Part shown: positions 1-13,968 of the stretch, one piece after another | Layout of the letters: the number at the start of each line of letters is the position of its first letter | Numbering within the stretch: the stretch's first letter is position 1 | Assembly: GCF_001039355.2 (NCBI RefSeq) | Contig: NW_019775868.1 | Coordinates: forward strand, 160,879-185,274 | Direction of reading: 5' to 3' | DNA from: Lingula anatina | Lineage: Eukaryota; Brachiopoda; Lingulata; Lingulida; Lingulidae | Length of the DNA: 24,396 nt | The notes under the pieces: generated by a model | The model's database searches: none | Told to the model about the DNA's origin: nothing | What the model saw: the letters and a program-made list of their open reading frames with translations, nothing else | Program-made: the position numbers and the translations under genes

Positions 1-1369
1 CCATCGGCGACGACAGACGCAGGTGATGGCAATATGTACAGACACATCTGTGTCTGTACATAAAAAGGCCAGACAGTGTAAAGTGAGCACTTGACTAAAG
101 AGTTAATAAATTGTTGGCAAGTGTGTGTCTGCATGTACATGGGTGAAGATGAAGAGAAAGAGTGGTGGTGGGATCAGCATTGAAATTAGCCTTAAGAAAA
201 TATTTTCAAACAAACTTTCAAGAATTACAATGGTTGTTTTTTTATAAAAACAGCACAGCTGTCAAAAAGACAGGCCTATAAATGAACAAACTGATACAAG
301 CAATGACATTTTAAGAGGCGAAGCTGAAAGGAAGTTCCCTGTGCGGAAAATTTAATCTTTTACAACAAAATAATGCTGATGAAAAGACACTTACCATTTC
401 GAGCCTTGTTAAAGGCATGGCAACCAATTGGCACAATGCCAAAGCTGTAAGGAGTAGCCATTCCAAGTTTCTAACTGCTGAAACTATAAATAACAAGCCA
501 AATCAATAATCAAAGATATTTGAATATCTGATAAACTTTTCTCCTTTTTTGATTGCATGATCCCCTCTTCTTGCTACCCTGAAAAAAATTTGCAATTTGA
601 CGTGACTTACCCATAAAAAATAAAAGGTTGTTTATGTTGTAATACTCAAAGGCACACTATGATAATATTTTCTTTATATAGAAAACTTAAAATTTCCACG
701 AAACTTTTGTAGATTTCCCTTAATCACCACGATCCATATCCAAATTCATTAATAAATCATTATCCATATACTTGATTTTGAATTTATATTAGTTTCTAGT
801 TTTTGAGTCAGTCTCAAAATGGAAACAGAGATTGGCAGACTTTAAAGTAAACTTTAAAAAAATTGGACCTAAGTATCTGCTCATATATTTTAATTTTTCA
901 CCTTTATGGATGGGGTATATCTTGATGATCTGGGGAAAACTGCTCAACTTTCTATAGAAAATTTATTAATTTAATTTTTTTAAGTCATTCACCATAATTT
1001 TTACTTTTATCATTACTGTCTGGTAGCTACATAAAGGTCTAGTATACCTTCAGAATGAAACAATTAAATTCACAAGAGTTGATTTCTAAAATGAACGATA
1101 AATGTTTGACCAACATCAAAAAGGCTAATTTGACTTTGTGTCTTTCAATTTTCGCTACAATATGAATGATGCATAGTCGGTTTGTCATGCGGAAGTAAAC
1201 TTGACAACTTGAAATGTGAAGGGCGTTTATAAATTTTCTAATGTTTAGAATTCTGAGCGCCTGCAAACAAAGTTCGTATGTGAAAACAAAGTATCAAGAC
1301 CAAGTTCGTATTACCTGTATACCTGCGGTTTGGTATATTCGCGGACTCTGGTCAGTCTACACGAATATC
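1..1369. other. Upstream non-coding region
   Basis: This stretch is AT-rich and has no convincing long reading frame on either strand. The first 22 bases are GC-richer and end in CAG/GTGATG, so they could be the tail of a plus-strand exon cut by the window edge, but nothing supports this further. The only other coding-like piece is a possible minus-strand exon at 395-474, listed separately. A copy of the ETS-type motif CGGAAGTA lies at 1190-1197. The rest shows no recognisable gene. Confidence 0.5.
395..474 (-). CDS. Possible internal exon of an unidentified minus-strand gene
   Basis: Read on the minus strand, an open segment encodes a hydrophobic stretch beginning RNLEWLLLTALALCQLVAMP and ending LTRLEM. 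It is bounded by a good acceptor (TTTCAGCAG, so the exon could begin at 474 or 477) and a consensus donor GTAAGT immediately after 395. The length is about 80 nt, entry phase 1 and exit phase 0. The hydrophobic run could be a membrane segment. No partner exon was found on either side and the protein family is not recognised. It could be chance in an AT-rich region. Confidence 0.25.
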
Positions 1370-1738
1370 TAGCTTGAGAAATTCTAAATTTTCGCCGCCC
1401 TGAGTCAACGGAAGTACGCTGCGTAGTAGTAAAGGTAGGCTCGAAAAAAAATTGACATTATTTAGTATTTGTCAACCAATACTATGATTTCTTTCAGTTT
1501 TGAGTTACTTTTTGTCTTAAAAATTAAAATAAAATTAATTTATGGAACTTATATTTTGATATCGTCTTCATTTTGAATGTAATGAAAAATTAATTGGGTT
1601 TGTAGAAGACACAGATTTTAAACTACCCAGCATGCAGTTTTACTTCCTACTTCCCGGTTTGAGCAGTCGACACGTTCTCTCTGGTCATTGGTGATTTCTG
1701 CGATACAAAACGCGGCAGGGGGATTCTTCAATGACACC
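1370..1738 (+). promoter_or_regulatory. Probable promoter and 5' leader of the Canopy gene
   Basis: The local composition becomes less AT-rich just before the gene. ETS-family core motifs are visible: CGGAAGTA at 1409-1416, and two tandem reverse-orientation copies (TACTTCC) at 1641-1654. An upstream reading frame of 20 codons runs 1632-1694. A three-codon one at 1731-1742 overlaps the main start codon. Which of these lie in the mRNA depends on the unknown transcription start. Confidence 0.45.
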
Positions 1739-4700
1739 ATGACGTTCACAGGGACTGTAGTGTGTCTCTTTGTGGTAATATTAGCAGTTTCAGGTGTGGA
1801 GCTAGAAGGAATCGAAGATGAGCATGGTGTCAGAATACCAACAAAATGTGAAGGTAAAAAAACTAAAATACCTGGATTGTCAATGTAATATTGTTATTTG
1901 CCGTTGTTTTCCTTCTTTTTGATGTGTGTGCGTGCTTCTAAAGTTACTCTGTAGGTCGTGTTATTTGACATCCGGAGGTTTTAGGGGTTTGAGTAAACGA
2001 CTTTGCAGAGTAGACCCTAAAGATAACTATCCTCAAGTGGCAAAACAAAGAGATGTACGTTATTCATGTAAGGTTAGATTTTAAAGGACTTTGCTAGTCA
2101 CTCTTGTACATATGTCATTAGTGTGTTGAAAGTATGGTAAATAATTGACCTTGTCATTGGTGTGGTAAAATGCAGACAACATACACATTGCACCTTGAAT
2201 TATATACCAAAAGAATTTTCTTCCAGTTTGTAAATATCTAGTAACGGAGCTTCAGCAAAGACTATCAGAGACATCATCAAGCGAGGTGTTAAGAACAGGT
2301 CATGGACTGGACAAAAAACCACTGAAAGAAATCAAATATGATAAGTCGTAAGTTTTGTTTGCATGTCTTTTTTTTTACACCAGAAAATTGTAAATGAAGA
2401 ATAGATGAAATGACAAATCCCATTTCTTATAACTAGCCAGAAATGAAATTAGTTTCTTAAAGATGCTTCTGTAGATTTCAAGATAATACTGTGAAGTCTG
2501 TCAAATCCTGTTTGAAAATACTGTAAGCGATATGCATTGTATTGTAAAATAATTTGGTTGTTTTAGATGAATAAGTTGAATATGCAGTGATGATATTGTG
2601 CTAAATCAAGCTTATTTATTTTTTTTTAATTGAGAATTGTACAAAAGAGAGAAAAAAGACTGGCCTGATTCACATATGTATTTTATATGTAGCCTTTTTT
2701 TGATAGTATGTTTATCTTCAGGGACCTGCGTCTAATAGAAGCTTTGACAGACCCCCATGTTTGTGATAAGATTTTGGAGTACAATGTGCACAAGGAGAAG
2801 AAAGGCAGCATGAGATATGCCAAAGGGATGAGTGAGACAATGCAGACTCTACATGGTTTGGTGTAAGTAAAAAACTTTACATGGCAAACAATACAGGGTG
2901 CCCTTGACTTATGAAGGACTCCTATTATGTAGCTTGGAAGGGATTTTTTTTTCAATAGGAAAATGCAATATGAGATTGATTTTGTGGATTTGCTATAATT
3001 GTGTTTTCTTGGAAAATCAGTTTTCATCTTTCCTATTTCCTTTTTGGAATTTGGCAAATATATGGTCAGATATATATGTGCAAATATATGTGGGCATATT
3101 TTCTTAATTTATGAACAATTTACTGGGGGGAAATGGTATAGGAAATCACTCTTCATACATGTATAGATAAAGAAACACATTGGTGTAATCTTGTTAACAT
3201 GACAGATATGGACAAACCTTCAGTGTATTTTGTATACTCACAATTATATCAATCTCAATAAAATTCCAAATTAGTTATGTATTTATATCTGTCTTCCTAG
3301 GATTTCAGCCTCAGGTGTATGCCAAACTATGTATATGAACAAGGATATTTATATCTGTATATGTTTAATGTTTCAGATTTGTCACAAATTATTTTATATT
3401 TTCAGGGACAAGGGTGTCAAGGTGGAGCTTGGAATGCCGTATGAACTTTGGGATAAGCCATCTGCTGAGGTCACAGCCATGCAAAGAAAGGTACATACTG
3501 CAGTAGTGGTTACTGATTTGTTTTTGAATATCTTCTCAAAATTCTTATCCTTTAAACTTTTTTTAAAAATATGTATTCCAGAGTTGTTTTGGGGACTTTT
3601 TTCTCATTTGACTTTTAAATCTCATAGATTTTAGATTCTCAAGTAATTTTTCATTTTCAGTGCTACAAAATGGTGGAAGATTATGAAGAGGATATTGAAG
3701 ACTGGTACTACAATAACCGGGAAAAAGACATGATTGAATATTTCTGCAGTAATCTTGTTCTGAAAGGAAATGATGACAAAAGTGTGTTATTTATTTTTGG
3801 TTTTTTAATATATATATACAATTTATATTATGATACTTTACATAATTTAGTAATGCTATATATTAGATTAAGAAGATTAATTTTGTTTGCATATATTAAT
3901 TTACAATGTACAAAAAAGTCAGACAGACAAGAAGTCAAACAAATAAATTGTTATAATGTATTTCTTTTTTTTTCTTTTTGCAATAAATATATTTAGTTAA
4001 AGATGGAGATCCGAATGATGTGAATGATTCCCATATGACATATAATGTCAGAATGTGTGGTCATTTACATGCAGTAGCAAAATTGGTGTCCCACACTTAT
4101 TCACTATAACCTGAATTTAAACTTTGCCAAATTGCTGAAAAATTTTAGCAAAATCAAAATTAATTGGCTTAATAATGATAAACTTTCAATATTTTAGAAT
4201 ATTTTTCATTATCTGATCAGCTAAGTCATCTATGTAGCATTTGGAGAAAAAGTAATATTCTAGTGTGAGCCTAGTAGCCTAGCCGTCTGTATCACACCAC
4301 TCCTTGATAATGTAAACAATATGCATAATTAACTATTTCAGCATGTCTCACAGAGAAGGAGGAGCCTGAGGAGGATAAGAAGGGAGAGGATGGGGATGTA
4401 AAAGAGGAAAAGAAAAATAAGAAAAAGAAAAAAGGTGAATGTTGAACTATTTTAAAATGCAATGTGTAAAGATTCATTCTTTGCGAATGTGTCAAGTTGA
4501 TCAGTATAATGACAATTTGTTGCTAACCATCAATCATGTGCAGTTATGCTTTTGCATCATGATAAATATAATTTTGTTACGCAATATTTAGATTTATTGA
4601 TACACTATAGGTAAAAAGAAGAAGAAAAATAAAGGGAAAAGAAAAGATGAAACTGAAACTCAAGGTGAGTTTTCCTATTAATTTTTTATACATCTTAACA

Positions 4701-4939
4701 TCTTGACTAGAAAAAATAGCAAATTAATGTTCACTACTTGGTTTTTATTTGAGATAATTGGTTTTGAAAGGTTCAGTAAGCTTATTTGTCATATGTTGTA
4801 TCAGTATGTAAGTTATATAAGGCATCACAGTTAAGATATAAGCATAAGATATAGACAATTTTTTTCAGGCTTGGGCAAAAAGGAAAGTAAGAAAGTGAAA
4901 GAGGACACAAAAACGGAAAAGCAAAGAGATGAGTTATGA
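1739..4939 (+). CDS. CNPY3/4-like: Canopy family protein, CNPY3/CNPY4-like (8 coding exons)
   Basis: Coding exons are 1739-1853, 2227-2347, 2722-2862, 3406-3490, 3661-3781, 4342-4434, 4611-4664 and 4869-4939. They sum to 801 nt (266 residues plus stop) and all phases agree. Residues 1-20 form a signal peptide. The mature part carries the six cysteines of the saposin-like Canopy fold (37, 40, 93, 155, 183, 196), starting with a CxxC (CEVC). Family landmarks include [23 protein letters not shown], a [14 protein letters not shown] segment and IEDWYYN. Residues 199-262 are a Lys/Glu-rich, probably disordered tail, and the protein ends in RDEL, an ER-retrieval signal. Vertebrate CNPY3 and CNPY4 are ER-lumen proteins acting in folding and trafficking of Toll-like receptors; that role here is inference. 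The start was chosen for the signal peptide. The exon 5 donor (GTGTGT) is the weakest splice call but is forced by frame and the conserved Cys that follows. Confidence 0.92.
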
Positions 4940-6290
4940 CCTCACTCTTAGGACTTCCAAATGCAATGCTATGTTTTTGAAGTGAAACTGAGTTCATATC
5001 ACAGGGCAGAAAGTAAAAATGCATTTGTCTTAGTACATAAAGGTTGAGAAAGACCACTGCATATGGGCACTACCGTTGTCTTTTTTCTACTCTTTTTTTA
5101 TAAGTGGAAAACTGGTGCTAGATAATATTGTGTGTTGTTGTTCATGTTCACTTGATACTCTTTTTTACACAAAAACATGTTTTTATGCAGCCCGAACAAC
5201 TGGCAGTGTGTATTTATGAAAACAATGAAATGTCATTTTGCATTGTTACAATATTGGTACACTTTTTTGCTGCTGATAAGCAAGATGTAATTGTTAAGGA
5301 CAAGCACTTCCACCATCTATGATGCCAGATGTGCATTCATTTGCAACTCTCAGGAGATGGCTCTTTGGTGCCAGCTACCTGTCACCCCTTAAGCCCCCTT
5401 TACATGGATGATTTTTTCTCTGCGTCTTGTAGTATGGCCCTGTTTGAGAGTAAAAAAAACTTGCTGACAACTGACCAGTCATTGAGCATTCATTCTGCAT
5501 CCAAAGGGATGTACCATTGTAAAAAAAATAAATAAACACTTATTTTGATACCATGAAATGCCTTTATAAGACTATCATTATAATTTCTTCAGAGTATTAA
5601 TTAGTAAGTCTCATAAAGAGGTCACAAATAATAGCTACACCTGTCACAAATAAGACATTGGTGGTATCTCACATTTGCATTCAGGAAATGGAGTTGGTAG
5701 CTTATTTAATGCAATAGTAAAAAGAACAATTTGTGAAATTAGATAATGTTAAGTGGATTTAGATTTTTGAGGAGACAGAAACTTGACTATTGAAGTAATG
5801 CATTTGCTTTAGTTTAATTTTATGTCCCTTGACCTTCCAGTCATTTCAGAAATCCATAATAATGATTGGAGCAGCCTCTGTTGTTTTTATAAATTTTATA
5901 AGCATTATTGTGAAATGAACAAGCTTAATGTCTACTGTCTTTTTGATTACTACAGAGGGAATAATCCTACTGATGTAAAATTTCAAAGTTACAGACAGCA
6001 GGTCTTTTGGTATCCTGTTTACTTTTTCATTGAAATAGGGATCAGCAGCTAAAGACATTCCATAATATTAGCAATCACTTTTCATAATTTAATTTAAATA
6101 TTGGCCATAGGTTCATTTGTTCATCTTAATTGTAAATATATATCACACTTGACCCGTTCTGAGATTTGTCCGATGTGGACTTCCTTTTCCACTCAGTAGC
6201 CAAACGTCTATTTTTTCCAATGGACACAGTAAAGTTTGTATTGTTGTTTGTAGCCATGTCATTGAAATAAATACTTTTGTTAATTAAAGT
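4940..6290 (+). other. 3' UTR of the Canopy gene
   Basis: This stretch is AT-rich and non-coding after the RDEL stop. It contains poly(A) signals AATAAA at 5527-5532 and 5531-5536, and a later one at 6266-6271, suggesting short and long 3' ends. Small open frames between 5128 and 6052 have no family features and look random. Confidence 0.6.
6266..6271 (+). terminator. Distal poly(A) signal of the Canopy gene
   Basis: This is a canonical AATAAA followed within about 20 nt by a T/G-containing stretch (TTTTGTTAATTAAAGTGTTC), as expected for a cleavage region. It sits about 30 bp from the opposing ILF2 poly(A) signals. Confidence 0.55.
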
Positions 6291-6296
6291 GTTCTC

Positions 6297-6318
6297 TTTA
6301 TTATTTATTTATTTTATT
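6297..6318 (-). terminator. Poly(A) signals of ILF2 (minus strand)
   Basis: TTTATT occurs at 6297-6302, 6304-6309, 6308-6313 and 6313-6318. Each is AATAAA on the minus strand, downstream of the ILF2 stop codon at 7360-7362. They are the best candidates for the ILF2 3' end, giving a 3' UTR of roughly 1 kb. The TTTA-repeat nature of this stretch means the match could be fortuitous. Confidence 0.45.
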
Positions 6319-7359
6319 AATTTTTTTTTTTTTGAGGAGATGCAAAAAAATATTTTCCAGATGGTAAAAATACAAAAATGAAAACATGAAGTAACTGAAA
6401 TGTGCTTTCAACTCTTTATCTTAAACACAAGAAACAAAAAGCTCATTTATCTTACAAAGCTTGAATGGTATTTGTAATTTGATCATTATTATAAAACATT
6501 TCTAAAGCATGCAATTAATTGCAATGATGCACAAGTTTATATTAATGGGGCTTATAGTTACAGTTACTTTTAACAAAATTACTCCAAGACAACTTGTGTC
6601 GTAAATGCATTTTACAATTGCCCCCATGGGTTTCTGTCACAGTGACCACCATGGACAGTTATGAACTGTGAACTTTAATTTTTGAACCGCTTCTACTATT
6701 TACACAATTTAAAAGAACCAATAGGTTCAATGGTCTGCCATGATTTCAGTCTGTCTAATTGGTAGACACTGTTTTTCAAATCATAAGTATGTTCATTTAG
6801 TTGGCAATGATACAAAGTTATAATCCAGAGGCATACAGCTGTATCAGATCAAATCCATCTTTGTGATGCCTTAGTAAATCTTCCAGTGATGCTTTATCTG
6901 CTGAGGGTGGATTGCTTTTTTTAAGTGACATACACCAGCTTCCCTCATTTTCTAAGATCATCTCTGTAAAACCCAGTATCAGAATCCCTTTGTCCATTCT
7001 GAAACAATGCCAATGTATTCATTTTAAATTATTGGGTGGCACAACAGAAATAGAATATGCAACAATTTTAAACAATAAAGGGCTGACTAGCCAGAAAGGA
7101 TGCGACATCCCCAATAAACTTATCTCAAGGCAAACCATCTATGCCACAAATACTTTTAACATATCAAATATGTGTACATTAATAAAGGGGAAAAGGTTAA
7201 TGACCCATTTTGTTAAGGGGGTGAAGGTATAAGTGCTATTCTATGCTATTCTTGTTTACTTACAAACTCAAAGAAAGTCAAATACAATCTAGACCTCACC
7301 CTCTCAGTCATTGTTGAATTTATATCACTGTGCCTCATCTCACCTACTCACTCCCTCCA
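6319..7359 (-). other. Probable ILF2 3' UTR
   Basis: This is non-coding AT-rich sequence between the ILF2 stop and the candidate poly(A) signals. It has no conserved coding segment on either strand. A plus-strand frame of 106 codons at 6912-7232 has no recognisable features and is not supported. Confidence 0.5.
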
Positions 7360-12665
<5,306 letters not shown>

Positions 12666-12960
12666 TATTGCTTCTATCTCAACACCGACCGGCTTTTTGT
12701 CAAAGATGGCGAAAGCGTGCTTGGTGGTGGCAGCACTGGTAACTTTGTTTTTAATTCTGAGGACAAGCTACAAATTTGCGTTGAATTCTTCAAATCACGG
12801 ATAACTGTGGGCTAAATATTACTATTTATTCACGCAAATGCACTTTTCGACCATTTTGAAAAGCAGCTTAAAACGTATTTGCGATTAGATTTTAATTTAT
12901 TTTTGATATTGCCCCGTCTTTTGAAATCAAAATCCGGGTATTTCAACTATGGATGCCTAC
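12666..12960. promoter_or_regulatory. Probable bidirectional ILF2/INTS15 promoter
   Basis: ILF2 (minus) begins at 12665 and the INTS15 coding sequence (plus) begins about 1.3 kb away. A YY1-like element, CAAAGATGGCGAAAG, starts at 12701; YY1 motifs of this type (AAGATGGCG) are typical near the start sites of housekeeping genes. No TATA box is obvious. On the plus strand a possible donor (CTG/GTAACT, GT at 12739-12740) could join an untranslated first INTS15 exon to the acceptor at 13944. Confidence 0.45.
12706..12804 (+). CDS. Small open frame with hydrophobic N-terminus at the bidirectional promoter
   Basis: It starts at the ATG inside the YY1-like motif and encodes 32 residues beginning MAKACLVVAALVTLFLILRT, which resembles a signal peptide or membrane anchor. 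The stop is at 12802-12804. It lies antisense to the ILF2 leader. It could be an upstream frame in an INTS15 leader, the first exon of an unannotated transcript or chance. If the donor at 12739 were used, the frame would stop after 12 codons in the INTS15 exon. Confidence 0.2.
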   Translation: MAKACLVVAALVTLFLILRTSYKFALNSSNHG

Positions 12961-13944
12961 TGCGCCATGCAAAGGCACTGATGCAAAGGGTAACCATCGC
13001 ACCAGTAAATGAATACTTGCATGTTTGGAAACATTTTAACGACAATTTACAGCCTTCTCAGCCAGTCCAATACAAATATTTACAATAGGCTCATGTTGGC
13101 GGGTTCATGTCCGAAAAATAGAAGAGATAGGTATCATATTAATTGTACGTGTAGGGCCTACAGCCTTACAAGCTTACGGTGCCCTTACCGCAGATAAAGT
13201 TTCTGCAGGTAAAGGTACCTAGCTTCTAAGGCTGAAAACCGAGATAAATGCAGGGTGCCTTTGTGATGCTACATGTACGTAATTTAGATATTGACCCACG
13301 TTGAACATTTCGTTTTAACTTCCCGTTTTTTTTTGTTTGTTTGTTTTTTTTTGTTTTGTTTTTTTTTTTTTTTTGTTTTTTTCCAATATCAAATTTATTT
13401 CAGAAGAGCAAGCGTATGTCACACTAACACAATATAATTTGCCTTTTAAACTTAAAACATGAATCGAGTTGCATGAAAATTGCATGGTAGCACACTTGCA
13501 TGCACATGCTGGGTACCATGGTGACTGAGATTAAATCACAATTCTAACAGGTTTATCTGAATTTATAGTTTTATGTTCACACACATTAAAAGTGAAATCA
13601 TGATTTACCTTTCTAATTCTGGTAACTGTATTGGCGCTAGCAGGGGAGCCAGTGTATGTCTTTTTTTTTAGTTTCCAGTCTCTACAATTTTTCGGAAAAC
13701 ATATCAACATCTGCAGCTAGTATCAATTACATTCCCAAGAGATTTTATACTGTGGTAAAAAGTTTAAATTTACATCAGTAGAATCCTACTTGTGAGATGG
13801 ATTATTTTAAAAGGAAATCTGGTAATGCTACTGCATTCACACGAGAGGCTCTGCAGCGATAAAATTGAAATTAGCCACTAATCATGATTAAAAATGCTGT
13901 GTGTGAACCCGTAGCCTTGTAGTGGCATCTGTTGTGCTTTGCAG
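12961..13944. other. Region between the ILF2 promoter and the INTS15 coding start
   Basis: This is probably the first intron or leader region of INTS15. It contains a T/G homopolymer tract at 13326-13382 and, opposite it, an AATAAA on the minus strand (see the 13326-13399 entry). A good acceptor (TTGTGCTTTGCAG) ends at 13944, just before the coding exon. Open frames at 12879-13197 show no protein-family features. Confidence 0.4.
13326..13399 (-). repeat. A-rich tract with AATAAA on the minus strand (possible retroposed 3' end)
   Basis: Read on the minus strand, AATAAA (13399-13394) is followed 11 nt later by an almost uninterrupted A-rich tract of about 57 nt with scattered C. This is the arrangement left by a retroposed polyadenylated transcript. 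No flanking target-site duplication could be recognised and the upstream body was not identified, so it may equally be a simple T/G tract beside a chance hexamer. Confidence 0.35.
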
Positions 13945-13968
13945 CCGTGAAGATCCAAGTATCCTATA

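Noticed and set aside
1-22. Possible exon tail at the window start (CAG/GTGATG)
   Set aside because: Too short to assign a frame or protein; only the donor-like junction supports it.
2580-2677. Possible C/D-box snoRNA in a Canopy intron (GTGATGA at 2587, CTGA at 2665, short ATATG/CATAT stem)
   Set aside because: The stem is short and unevenly spaced from the boxes, no internal C'/D' pair was found, and such short motifs occur by chance in AT-rich introns.
2683-3057. 124-codon minus-strand open frame opposite Canopy exon 3
   Set aside because: Shadow of the real plus-strand exon and flanking intron; no protein-like features.
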